A DNA stretch of 64,000 bases from Aphanomyces cochlioides (taxonomy: Eukaryota; Oomycota; Saprolegniomycetes; Saprolegniales; Verrucalvaceae), in contig JAHQRK010000044.1 in the NCBI GenBank assembly GCA_019828595.1, positions 62,001-126,000 of the forward strand, written 5' to 3'. Below the pieces are notes generated by a model, which was not told where the DNA came from, searched no databases, and was given only the letters and a program-made list of their open reading frames with translations. Positions 33,289-42,789 of this stretch are shown in pieces. The position numbers were made by a program, and so were the translations under genes. How positions within the stretch are numbered: the first letter of the stretch is position 1; each line of letters opens with the position of its first letter.

Positions 33289-34326
33289 TTAGGTTCTTAA
33301 ACCAAGCAGCGTTGTTGCAGTAGTGATATCGCAAGCACCAGAGTCCAGGATCCAGTCTGACGAGATAGGAACAGATGGAGTGGAAGTCTGCAATGTGAAG
33401 CTCGACGTGTACACCATCATACTAGCATGGTTGGTGTTGGAAGGTCGCGAGTTGTTTCGACGAGGCGTATTCTGTCGTTGTTGACTAGAAGTACGGTCAG
33501 TCGTCGATGGAGCTTCAACAGGTGCTTCAGAAGGTCCCATTAAGTAGCGGACACGGCGTTGAGAAGAGCCGGGGTTTTGACCCGATTGTTGTTGCTGCTG
33601 GCGTTGATCTGCTATTTTGCGGCGGCAGACATCCTCAGTGTGATTCCGGATGTTGCAGTATGAGCAAACGACAGGATTGCAGGGTTGGGCTTGATTGCGG
33701 CGGGGCCGACGTGGAGTCATGGCAAAGGCAGCATTGAATGGTTCAGCAGGAGCTGACGTGTCATACGGTATGTGTGTGTCTTGCTGAAGAAGTGCAGTGA
33801 AGATCTTCGGCAGAGTTGTTTCATCAACATCGTCCCCATTCTGAAGTCGATGAAACTGGAAGTGGACAAAGCTGTCAAAGCGGTGGTCCAGACTTCGCAA
33901 AAATTGGTGAACTGCAAAGCCATGGTCAATCTTGACATTGGCATCAAGAGCATCTTCAAGTGTCATCTTGAAGTGGTCGCAGTACACGCGTGCAGATTCA
34001 GTGGGTTCCATTCGAGTCTTCAATAGTAACTCGAATAGATGGCTTTGTCCCAGAAATGACTTGTTGCCATATCGGTCGCGGAGTATGTTAATCATGGAAG
34101 AAGCATGTTGACACTTCTTAACCATTCGTACGTGTTGGTCATCGAGTGCGGCGAGTATAAGAGCTTTCGCCAGACGGTTCTTGTTTGTGTATTCGGGATC
34201 AGTATCGGGCATAGTGCCTTCAACGACAGCGTCGACTTCTTTGTATTCGAGGAAGGAAAGGAGTCGGGTGTACCACTCACTGAACGACTTTCCTTTGAAC
34301 ACGTGGACAAAATTTTTAAATTCCAT
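33289..34326 (-). CDS. gag: copia-1 gag with start of protease
   Basis: 345 codons from ATG 34326. The N-terminal two-thirds is a copia-type gag (SFSEWYTRLLSFL start). A CX2CX4HX4C zinc knuckle lies at residues 221-234 (CSYC...H...C), followed by a Q/R-rich linker and the protease active site DSGA at 328-331. The frame closes 14 residues later at a TAA; pol continues in the same frame after a second stop. Gag would form the virus-like particle and bind the element RNA. Confidence 0.88.
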   Translation of the reverse strand: MEFKNFVHVFKGKSFSEWYTRLLSFLEYKEVDAVVEGTMPDTDPEYTNKNRLAKALILAALDDQHVRMVKKCQHASSMINILRDRYGNKSFLGQSHLFELLLKTRMEPTESARVYCDHFKMTLEDALDANVKIDHGFAVHQFLRSLDHRFDSFVHFQFHRLQNGDDVDETTLPKIFTALLQQDTHIPYDTSAPAEPFNAAFAMTPRRPRRNQAQPCNPVVCSYCNIRNHTEDVCRRKIADQRQQQQQSGQNPGSSQRRVRYLMGPSEAPVEAPSTTDRTSSQQRQNTPRRNNSRPSNTNHASMMVYTSSFTLQTSTPSVPISSDWILDSGACDITTATTLLGLRT

Positions 34327-34372
34327 GGTTCAAGTTCAATGAATGTGATTGGATGAAACTAATTAATTAAAA

Positions 34373-34762
34373 TTAGTTGTAACCGCGAGATTTGATAACT
34401 GGAAGAAGCTTGCGATGCAACAATTCGTGGAGTTTGTTCTCAAACTTCTCCTCGGCAAAGTTCACTGCGGACTCAAGAGTGTGCTTGATAGTCAAAAGAA
34501 TGCCTTCGGTTTCTTCAACGATGTGTTGAAATTCGGGATCCGAAAATTCGTTTGCGATTCGGCCACCGAGGCAGTTGGCAATACGTTGAGAACGCTTGAT
34601 AGAGTCGATGAGGTCGCGGAGGACTTTATCGGTCGTCGAGTCGGGGTTAATGCGACGAAAGGACGTTTTCAGAGGTGTGTCCTTCTTGGCCTTGACTTGG
34701 CGCTGCTTGCGGAGCTTGTTCGAAACGGTCTTCGGAACAAGTTCTTCGAGGGGTGTCTTCAT
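34373..34762 (-). CDS. Small basic/coiled-coil ORF in copia-1 leader
   Basis: 129 codons, ATG to TAA, between the 5' LTR and gag on the same strand and ending 46 bp before the gag ATG. The N-terminal third is Lys/Arg-rich (KLRKQRQVKAKK). The rest is helical, with heptad-like hydrophobics (VLRDLIDSIKRSQRIANCL, then a Glu-rich helix). It has no match to a known copia protein that I recognise. An overlapping plus-strand frame (34415-34879) exists, but its composition looks like a shadow. Copia leaders usually lack an intact ORF of this size, so it may be an accessory gene or a captured sequence. Confidence 0.55.
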   Translation of the reverse strand: MKTPLEELVPKTVSNKLRKQRQVKAKKDTPLKTSFRRINPDSTTDKVLRDLIDSIKRSQRIANCLGGRIANEFSDPEFQHIVEETEGILLTIKHTLESAVNFAEEKFENKLHELLHRKLLPVIKSRGYN

Positions 34763-34987
34763 AAATTGGCAAACACTACTAGGAGTTTAGTGGCAGCCAA
34801 TCAGAAACGTACAGTTCTTCCCGCAATGGTACTGACCCGATATCTCACAAAAGGAGAAACAGGCGAAACTGTAATGTAGCTCTTGATTGGTTTCTTGAAA
34901 CGGTCAGGCGGTCGGCGGCGAGGCGACTGAGGCGGCTGAGGCGGCTTGGAGGCGGTGCAGAGGCGGCGAGGCGGTTAGTCCTGAGTT

Positions 34988-35002
34988 GTGGGGCTCAGAA
35001 CC
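34988..35002 (-). other. copia-1 primer-binding site
   Basis: Directly after the 5' LTR the minus strand reads GGTTCTGAGCCCCAC. This is one base from the complement of an initiator-tRNA anticodon arm (GGTTATGAGCCCCAC expected), the half-tRNA primer type known from Drosophila copia and yeast Ty5, not the usual tRNA 3' end. Confidence 0.5.
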
Positions 35003-35249
35003 TCTTGAGGTGAAATGGAAAGTGAGATTATCAAGTTAGACTAAAATGTAAGACTACACTAGAGTATATGCATAACTAAGTGAATATGAAAGCTTGTTCT
35101 TGAAGTAGACAGTGTAGTCGTGCCGACAATGCGTGTGGCCATCGCCAATGAGACGATGGAGAACACTAGATTAAGTGACGTGTGTGTGCACCAAATATTT
35201 GATTGGGGGATCAAATATTTGGCGCACACTGGCGACACGTTCCTCAACA
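35003..35249 (-). repeat. copia-1 5' LTR
   Basis: 247 bp, same ends as the 3' LTR, eight substitutions and no indels between them. Presumed to carry the element promoter. Confidence 0.93.
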
Positions 35250-35600
35250 AAGCACACTGGTTGTGTCTTCCTTGTTAGCGTTGCCTGCCCTATGACTCAT
35301 GGCATGGATGTACAGCTTTTGGCTCCTCATTGTACTCTGAGTATCGAGCGCTTCACTGTAGCTCGATAGGGCCTGTTGTAAGAGCTTCCTTTCTGGTGCT
35401 GAGTCACGTTGAGATTGTCCTGGTCGATTTGGGCATGCAGGAAATCTCACGCCGATGCACAAGCCGCGGTGATCCATACACGTCCAACTCAATGCACATT
35501 TACTCCTGTATGCCCCGATATACTTGCCAAATTGGGTAGAGAACAACGCGCCTGGCTGGATGTCATCGCTTTTCTCTTAAAGCGCAGATCCAAACGTCAT
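35250..35600 (+). pseudogene. Interrupted repeat-family sequence beyond copia-1
   Basis: Continues the sequence broken by copia-1, first with the ACTGGTTGTG region of the arms, then with sequence related to 26000-26320. One plus frame gives VEIVLVDLGMQEISRRC against VEIILVDLGIEEISCRC in the arm, which suggests a former coding exon of unknown function. Confidence 0.45.
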
Positions 35601-36577
35601 TAATCGTAATTCGCCGAGAGAAATACTAATTTTAAGTATGAGAAATGTGAATCGCTGAGAGAACTCTCAGTATTTTCGTGCATCGGCCATTAATTGGATC
35701 CGAAATATATGATATTTTGTATTGCCTCACTATTGGAGATATCTTGTCGAATTTGCTGAGGATGGCCTCAGCAATAGGGTGGGCCAAATAAACTAAAAAT
35801 TCAAAAAATGTACCCAATCATGCCAAAAACAAATCATAACGTTATCATTTATAGGATCGCATGCTCTACTATGCATACGGAGTAGGCATTGGAGACAATG
35901 AAGCATTCACCGTGTTGACTAGTAAGACGTATCTACAACACTAGGTAGCCTATACACTAGCTAGCTGCAATTTTGTGGATTTTATATCGAAATTCCACGT
36001 CGCTAAGCCGAGAAAGCCTCCATCATGTTGACCCATTGTAGCTGAAAAAGTGCAAATACTGTGAGCACTAACTCCAGTTTGAAGCTATAGTTTGGAATTT
36101 CATTTGTATCGTCTGTTCAAATGATACAGCATATAAAATGATGTCTATGTATGAAACTTCTATTGCTCTGCTGTGAAAACAAGGCACGCTTTGACAGTAT
36201 CGCGCCACGACTGTCTCAAACTGTGTCTTGTATACGAGATTTGAAATCAGCATGATCATTCTTGCAAATGTCATGTTCAGAGGGAGTTGTAGATTAGTGA
36301 GACATTAAACTTTTACTATGCATTATGTATGATCTGGGCAAAGCAACCTTTCATCTCTGTCGTTGTCATCACTTGAAAGTCTAGCTACATAATGATATTA
36401 AACGCCATGCGTATTGCATGAGCGCTACGAACTCTTTTGCTATTTGCAGCCGGAGGTGGCTTGGCGACAACTCTGAAAATCACAAAGTCGATTACATTTG
36501 TCCAATCAAACGTATTCAATAAAATAATTGGTCAAAATTTACAAGCCGAGATTCCTCTCCGCAAATTCCGATAACAA
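35601..36577. mobile_element. MITE-like insertion, about 0.98 kb
   Basis: Interrupts sequence that is continuous in the arm at about 26326 (GATCCGTTTGTCATCTGAGC). GTCAT is present on both sides (35596-35600 and 36578-36582). The ends form an imperfect inverted repeat: TAATCGTAATTCGCCGAGAG on the left, TTATCGGAATTTGCGGAGAG in complement on the right, offset by three bases. No coding frame of note inside. Superfamily undetermined; the duplication could be 5-8 bp. Confidence 0.7.
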
Positions 36578-36598
36578 GTCATCTGAGCTCGACCAGTA

Positions 36599-38330
36599 CA
36601 GAGGCCTGGTAAATATAAGCGTATAGTGGTACTTGAACTTTGGGACCAATTCAAGTGACCTCTAAGATATTATGTTATAAATTTTCACAAGAATGGTATT
36701 TTGGAGGGAATGAGATTAGTGGCTGATAGAAGTCTATTCATATTTCGACATGGAGGATGATGAGCTCAAGATCGTGAAGACCCGGCGACGGTACAGCCTC
36801 GAGACTAAACGAAACGTTTTGCGTGCTCTGACAGAGCTCACGCAAAAAAAAGTCTCAGAGCTTAGCGGCATTTCACTTCGCACAGTATAAGGTTTCGTAC
36901 GAGAAAAGAAGACAATACAAGAGTCTCTCTTAGCCAAAGGACGACAACACCTAGGAGCTCCAGGCCGAAAGGAAATCCTTCCTTGTGGCGATGTAAGTCA
37001 ATATAATAAACTTCATTTCATTGTTATATTAGGATTTATTGGACTACATGGTTGCAATGAGGGAAACGAACTTTCCCTTGACGACTTACCATGTAGTTCA
37101 GCAAGTCAAAGCTCATCACCAGGAGTGGGTAAATGAATATTCTGCCTCAAAAGAGGATCCATACAAGTCTCTCTTTAATTTATGTAGGGACTTTGTTTAC
37201 AGGCACGGTTTTTCGCGCCGTAGAGCCTCAACAGCAAAAGCAATGACCACATTGCAGATGCTGGAGGTTCGAACGAAATTCCTTGACGAGTTTTGGGACG
37301 AACACGACCATTTCGATGCCAGAGACGTCATTAATTGCGACGAAACTGGCATCTATTTCGATACTCCTCCGCGCTACATCCTTGCCCAAAGAGGCAGCGA
37401 TGCCAGCATCACCCACGGGGACAAGTCCTGCCGTCTAACGTTTTAGCAGCGAAACGTAACGGTATGTTTTTCCAATATTGCTCTTACTAACTCTATTTAG
37501 GAGATAAATTACTACCTATTCTTTTTGTTGTCAAAGGCAAGCCTGGTGGTGTGATTGATGCGAACGAGCTTCGCACGTACCCTCAAGGCCATTTTTATGC
37601 CGTCCAGAAGAATGCGTGGATCGACGGCGAAGGATGGAATTTCTATCTAGACACTATTTTAAGGTAATATATTTTATTGATTTCATTAATTAATGTTAGA
37701 CCTGAAATTGTGAGACCTTTGTTGATCTTGATTGACAACTTCGAGGCTCATCGAACCCCAAAAAACATTCAGTATATTGAAGAGGAATTGAGCTCAACTG
37801 TGTGCACTCTTCCCCCCAATACGACGTCTATTCTGCAGCCCTTAGATGTCGGGGTCATGGGTCCTTTTAAGGCTAAAATGAGAAATTTGTGGCTACAAGA
37901 AACCTATCACCCTTCAAGCGCTGTTGAGAAGCGCATGTTCTGTATCAAACGGGCAATCAAGGCATGGGAGTCAATCTGCCCTGAAACGATCAAGAAAGCT
38001 TTCGAGAAAGCAATTCCCAAGAAGTCTAGTTGATATATCCACACTAAATATATGTTTTCATATACACACTATATAATTATTTTTGTTTGATTTGTCTGTC
38101 CTTGAAGTGAGTCATCTACATCGTCAAATGTAATATCATTTATATTTATTGCTTACTGTTGGTGATTGTCTTTGAAGATTTATCATGTTACTGTTTTCCT
38201 AGTTGTGTAAATATTTAGAATATTTATTGTAAAAGGGTATAAGTTTTAGTGGACACTGCGAACATTGATAGGGGCGACTTGTCCAATCAAAATAGTGTAC
38301 CACTATACGCTTATATTTACCAGGCCTCTG
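36599..38330 (+). mobile_element. pogo/Tigger-type DNA transposon, 1,732 bp
   Basis: Perfect 34 bp terminal inverted repeats at 36599-36632 and 38297-38330, beginning CAGAGGCCTGGTAAATATAA, flanked by TA on both sides. The inverted-repeat arms carry the same locus without the insert (26338-26375). It encodes a transposase split by introns and disabled by two lesions, so it is now non-autonomous although its ends are intact. Confidence 0.93.
36750..38033 (+). pseudogene. pogo/Tigger transposase with three mini-introns
   Basis: Exons 36750-36992, 37033-37461, 37501-37663 and 37700-38033. Introns of 40, 39 and 36 nt have GTAAGT / GTATGT / GTAATA donors and TTAG or TTTAG acceptors. The N-terminal helix-turn-helix is KKVSELSGISLRTV. 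Catalytic aspartates are seen in INCDETG, LILIDNFEAH and LQPLDVGV, with 36 residues between the second and third. Lesions are TAA at 36888-36890 in place of a tyrosine-like codon after RTV, and one missing base near 37440 that puts TAG in frame. The active-site triad is otherwise complete. Confidence 0.88.
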
Positions 38331-38332
38331 TA

Positions 38333-38496
38333 TTTCGCTGGTAGACAGACATTTTCAATTGTTCCAATGTTCGAAGAGGTCGGCGGACAACTCTGATGAC
38401 CGTTCGTACCTTCTGCAGCGGTATATAACACCAAACAGCGCGACTCCTCCCGACTCAACGAACTGGTTTATGAGTGAATAACAACCTACAAGCTTC
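38333..38496 (+). other. 5' flank of the secreted repeat protein
   Basis: Sequence shared with 26376-26526 in the left arm. It continues the locus interrupted by the pogo element and presumably holds the promoter of the gene at 38497. Confidence 0.5.
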
Positions 38497-39777
38497 ATGC
38501 CCTTCCTGAACTATCCCTGCTGGCTTGTATTGGCGATTCTGCTCTTCACTCTGGTGGCGTCTCAATCGACTGATGAAAGCGGGCTGTGGAATGCCTCCTC
38601 GACTGATGGCAGCAATCAAACAAATACGTCATCCATCGTGCTGAATTCGACGGACTTGATCGATCTCCCTACCACAACACCAGCAGATCCCAACGCGTTT
38701 CTTGACATTGAATCCATCGACTACTCCACCTTGATCCTCTTCAACATTAGTGCTTACATTGCATTGTACTATGTCAGTCTCAGGGCGACAGACTCCTTTG
38801 AAATTGAGCTGTCGTTGTCGCCCGTGAATGCTGCGAACGTGACTCTAACTATCGACGACATTCCCACGTACCCTACGACGCGTAATAGCAGCATCCTGTC
38901 CGACAATTTTTCATGGACATTGGGGCAACCTGAGCTATCGGGTCAACCATCTCTCAGTCGAGTTATTGAAACATTTCTTCTCGACTTCCAAGTGCCTCCT
39001 TCATTTTATGGCTCTATTGAATTCAGTCTCAAATTGATAGCAAATTCATTGGTGTCGTTGGTTTACCACGATAACATCACATGGCTCCCACCCGATTTGG
39101 CTCTACCTACCCTGCATGAGGATATTAACCCACCAGTCGACATCGTCTCCATGGATATCAACACCTCAGTCCCATTTGACACGGCCGCATTGATTCTCCT
39201 TAGCAACATTTCATTGGGTGCCACTGATCAATTGCAAGTGGAACTTCACGTGTCGGATCCACTAACGTCCTGTGTGATCATTACCTTGCTAGCTGTGGAG
39301 TCCATAGAAACTTACCCGACGGAGTATTGGCCGGTGGTGTTAGACACTGGAACATGGACACTACCAGGCAAAGTCTTACCAGTGTATCAAAATGTTTCGC
39401 GAAGTATTGACGTTTTGTCTGTGGTGTTTCAACTCGGACTGTTTTTTGTGGGGACGATGCAATATGCGCTGCGTGTGTCAGTGCTGAAACAAAACAATGA
39501 AGATATTCAATGGACATACCAAGGGGACATAACATGGCTACCGCCTGATTTGTCTCTACCTACCCTGCGTGAGGAAATTGATGTGCCTCTAGACATTGTC
39601 TCAGTGGATATCAATACGACAGTCCCATTTGACACGACCACATTCGTCTCAACAATATCTCGCTGGGTGTCTCCGACCATGATTCACCAAGAGAGGACCT
39701 GGATAAAGAAACAGAGGGAGCAATTTTTTCTTTCGCTCCAACTAGGTGTGCTTTTGTCTATTCCGAACTTCCGCTGA
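38497..39777 (+). pseudogene. Secreted tandem-repeat glycoprotein, frameshifted
   Basis: The signal peptide is residues 1-22 (MPFLNYPCWLVLAILLFTLV, then ASQS). The mature part is Ser/Thr/Asn-rich with many N-x-S/T sites. About 150-residue units begin SIDYSTLILFNIS, SMDINTSVPFDTAALILLSNIS and SVDINTTVPFDTTTF; the first two end in DNITWLPPDLALPTL- or GDITWLPPDLSLPTL-type motifs. In the third unit a frameshift near 39650 moves the expected LNNISLG continuation to another frame, and the last 40 residues are missense. It looks like a truncated extracellular beta-sandwich repeat protein. No named family recognised. Confidence 0.7.
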
Positions 39778-39904
39778 ATGGTATCAACACAGGCGATTCA
39801 TTTTGTCATTAATTTCTACCAGCGTTCTAAGTTAAAACATCGCAATCGTGACTGACATCTCAAACATTTTGCTGAGACTCTTGTCACGACTGGAAGGAAA
39901 ATCA

Positions 39905-40154
39905 TGCAGGAGAAGGTTAGCTAGCGAAAGGTGGAGTAAGTCACCAAAGACAAAGGTAACGTGATTCCAATGCTGAAATCGTGCCCCCCCCCTAATGCAT
40001 TGGCAAAGAGAGCGAGGACATAATGCTCACGGGAATTCAATCACATGTCTCGTTCATACCAAGCAAGAGTGGAGGTGTTTGTTGACATGCACCAGAGAAA
40101 TTAGAGCCATTGTAGTGTTCTTCTTTAAACGGACGTCGTCTCGATCGTCTTCTG
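39905..40154 (+). repeat. Third copy of inverted repeat B segment
   Basis: Direct copy of about 18480-18720 (old CRN C-terminal fragment). It ends where the copia-2 LTR begins, so that element inserted into it. Confidence 0.85.
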
Positions 40155-40408
40155 TGTTGGAACGCGAGTTCCTTCAGGCGCAAAGATGAGTCGGTGGCTG
40201 TGAGGCCACGAGTGCTTTTTGAAGAGTGTATTGATGGTTAACACGCATCACGTCTACTTGAATGGAGCACATAGCTTCCTGTGCCGACCTTTCTAAGTTG
40301 ATATATGTCTTCTCAAATTGAATACGCATTGCACACATGCTTCCAGCGGACATGTTGCAAGGAGCACGTAGGCTTGGATCCTCCGAGAGGACCCAACACC
40401 TCTCAACA
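40155..40408 (-). repeat. copia-2 3' LTR
   Basis: 254 bp, TGTTGAGAGG to CGCGTTCCAACA on the minus strand, with canonical TG...CA ends. No second LTR in the window. Confidence 0.85.
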
Positions 40409-41603
40409 CTCCCTTGTGTTCGATCCGAAGGAGGATGGAGGCTTCGAGGGTGGCGTGGTTTTGTGGTTTGAATTGGCATTTTTTGATTGGCCAAGATATC
40501 CAACTGCCATAACTTGGGCCTTGAACTTGTCGAGAGCATTTCGAGTTCCAACCTTCGTGAAGACATCGGCGAGCTGGTTGGCGGTGCCGACATGGCGGAT
40601 ATCAATGGTGCGCGCGGCAACGAGTGAGCGTACGAAGTGGAGGCGGACATCAAGATGCTTGCTCCGGTTGGACACTCCAAGGGACTCGGCGGTTGCGATG
40701 GCCGCCTTGTTATCGCATAGTATGGGTGAGGCATGGTCTTGACTCATCCCTATGTCTTTTAGGAGCCCGCGCAACCACATGACTTCCTTGGCGAGTTCAA
40801 CCAGAGCAATATACTCTGCCTCGCACGTCGACAGCGCCACAACTCGTTGCCGAGCGGATCTCCAAGACACGGCGGCATCACCAATCATGGCAAGAAGTCC
40901 GCTTGTCGAGCGACGGTCAGGGCGCGTGGCCCAGCTGGCGTCGCAGTAACCGGCCAGTATTGTACCGTTCTTCTTGAAGGTCAGCCCATAACTGATTGTT
41001 TGCTGTATATAACGTAGGACTCTCTTGGCTCCAACTAAGTGCGGCACGCGTGGATCATGGAGATGGTGAGACAAACGCTGTACCGCGTGAGAGATGTCGG
41101 GTCGCGTACATGTCATCAGGTACATGAGTGACCCTACCATCGAGCGATGCATCTCTTGGTCCGCCGTTGGTTAATTTTCGTCGTGCCATAGGTCGTCTCG
41201 GTCATCGACTTCTGGTGTGTTGTAGCCGTGGCAGTGAGTCATTCCGAAGCGTTCTAAGATCTTCATGGCGTATGTTTCTTGAGTCATTGTGAGTTCGTGT
41301 TTCACTTGATCGTAATCCATCCTGATTCCTAGGAAGTATTTCATCCTTCCTTGCCTCTTCAGCTTCATCTTAGTTTCAAGCTTGTCGAGTATTACGTTGC
41401 CTTGGGCTTCCGTCTTTGCGATGACGAGGAAGTCGTCAACGTATGTAAGGATCATCGACTTGTCTGTTTGGTCATCACGTGTGTAGAGACACAGATCGTG
41501 GTCGCTAGGACGAAAGCCCAAGCCAACGATGATTTTTCGACAGTGATCAAACCACGCAAGCGCCGCCTGTTTCAGACCATACAAGGCGCGGAAGATTTTC
41601 AGC
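40403..41603 (-). pseudogene. pol: copia-2 RT/RNase H fragment
   Basis: RT palm with ALYGLKQAALAWF and canonical YVDDF, then ILERFGM, then RNase H with CDASWAT, STCEAEYIAL and CDNKAA. TAA at 41171 interrupts RT from RNase H in the same frame. As in copia-1, the pol frame ends GAG-TGT-TGA inside the LTR. Confidence 0.9.
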
Positions 41604-42122
41604 TTTCCTCTCCCGTCGTCGCACGACAGCAGCCATGCCGACAGTTGCAGCTGCAGTCGCCCCAAGAGCAAACGATTCAGTGCTGAGCGACTGGAAGATG
41701 CCTGTGTTAATCAAAAGAGACGTCGCAATGACAGGCATGATGCCCATCTTGAAGAAAATTGAGATCGGTTGGCTGATCAGCCATGTCGTGAGAAGACCCA
41801 CGAGGATTGAGCTAATAAATGCATCGCCAACATCACCACCAACTGTAAATGAAAACTGGAGGACAAACCAAGCGGCAAAGCCATCGATGGAGGCACATGA
41901 CGTTGACGACGTAGTTGACCCAATTGGGAAAGATGGGTTTCGGCACTGTCTGTGGCTTTTTCCGAATGAAATGGTTGCAGAGCAGGCGCACCATCCAATT
42001 TCATGTACATCATGAACTTCTCCACACCCTGTAGAGTCTGGACAACTTCCTGGATCAGCCTTGGTCTTTTTCGTCTCCTCTTTTTGCTGCTGCTTGATTT
42101 GACGCTGCGCTTGTTGTCGCAT
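41592..42122 (-). pseudogene. Membrane/zinc-finger protein, detached 5' half
   Basis: Matches the first 185 residues of the gene at 61004: Gln/Lys-rich N-terminus, then FAAWFVLQFSFTVGGDVGDAF, LLTTWLISQPISIFF and the last hydrophobic segment up to RRRERKAEN. Small indels near 42040-42000 shift the frame. It ends at the copia-2 junction. The missing 3' half lies at 51432 on the opposite strand. Confidence 0.85.
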
Positions 42123-42231
42123 CGTTTTCGCATGTTTGCTTGATGTGAAAGATATTACATCAATTTTAACAAGCAGAACAGCGAAAGAGAAAGAAAGTGC
42201 AGAATTATCTTTTCGTGCGCAACTTCTGAAG
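42123..42231. promoter_or_regulatory. Divergent leader between zinc-finger half and CRN header
   Basis: Contains the CRN-associated GTGAAAGATATTACATCAA block (42148-42170) and a TTTCGTGCGCAA leader variant (42211-42222). The CRN side of this region is also found at about 55573-55650. Confidence 0.45.
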
Positions 42232-42375
42232 ATGGCAAGTGAGCTCTGCGTCTGGTATATCCTGGTTGATGCCAATCAGACCCCAAAGATGGAGGAATCC
42301 TTAACTTGTCTTGAAGCCCACGACCATGAACAAATGACCAAGATCCTCGCTGAAGGTGACACGTACTTTGCTTGA
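42232..42375 (+). pseudogene. Crinkler header stub
   Basis: MASELCVWYILVDANQTPKM start, then a short unrelated continuation and TGA after 48 codons. Only the first 20 codons are CRN-like. An inverted copy at about 55390-55572 carries additional sequence in its middle. Confidence 0.7.
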
Positions 42376-42706
42376 TTCGATTGGCTATGTGTCACGTTAC
42401 ACCTCAAATCTTATGCGTTGAATATTAATTATTGAAGAGATCGACGGAACATGAGTCGATCTGTCACGTTGCATCAGATCTGTGTTTCACATCAAATATA
42501 CAAACATCTAGTATAGCTAGTCGATGACTGCTACATATCTTTTAGAGGCACTTTGAGGCTTAATTTTTCGTGGATCAGGGATCATCCTCATACAGCCCTG
42601 ATTATCAATCCACCTGATGACCATGTTATCCGGATCCGGATTGTTTTGACCAATCAAAACCTTGTGTTCCCACTATTCCCACTATTCCCACTGTTCAGTT
42701 GAATAT

Positions 42707-42738
42707 CCTTTGAAAGATGATATATCATCTTCAAAAGG
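42707..42738. promoter_or_regulatory. 32 bp near-perfect palindrome upstream of CRN
   Basis: Centre GATGATATATCATC with CCTTTGAA / TTCAAAAGG outer arms, about 50 bp before the CRN ATG at 42790 and followed by the leader motif at 42769-42780. The same palindrome is at 55001-55032 upstream of the intact CRN. It could bind a dimeric regulator or be a structural relic. Confidence 0.45.
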
Positions 42739-42789
42739 CATAATTGCGACAAGACAGGTCATAAATTCTTTCGCGCGCAAATCCTGAAG

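Larger units (their letters stand above)
29795..35249 (-). mobile_element. Ty1/copia LTR retrotransposon (copia-1), 5,455 bp
   Basis: Two 247 bp LTRs, a 5 bp target duplication, primer-binding site, polypurine tract, and gag-protease-integrase-RT-RNase H order (integrase before RT, so copia type). All genes are on the minus strand. The LTRs differ at 8 of 247 positions, about 3%, so the insertion is not very recent. Two stops and a frameshift between protease and integrase, plus a stop before RT, make it non-autonomous as read. Confidence 0.95.
40155..41603 (-). mobile_element. Ty1/copia retrotransposon copia-2, 5'-truncated
   Basis: The 3' part of a copia element: RT from the RALYGLKQA motif, RNase H, polypurine tract (CACAAGGGAG, 40409-40418) and 3' LTR. 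It differs from copia-1 in sequence, so it is a second family. The 5' end is lost at about 41590-41604, where sequence switches to a zinc-finger gene half. Confidence 0.92.

Noticed and set aside
34415..34879. 154-codon plus-strand frame over the copia-1 leader
   Set aside because: It is antisense to the better supported 129-codon ORF and to the element; its composition mirrors that ORF's complement.
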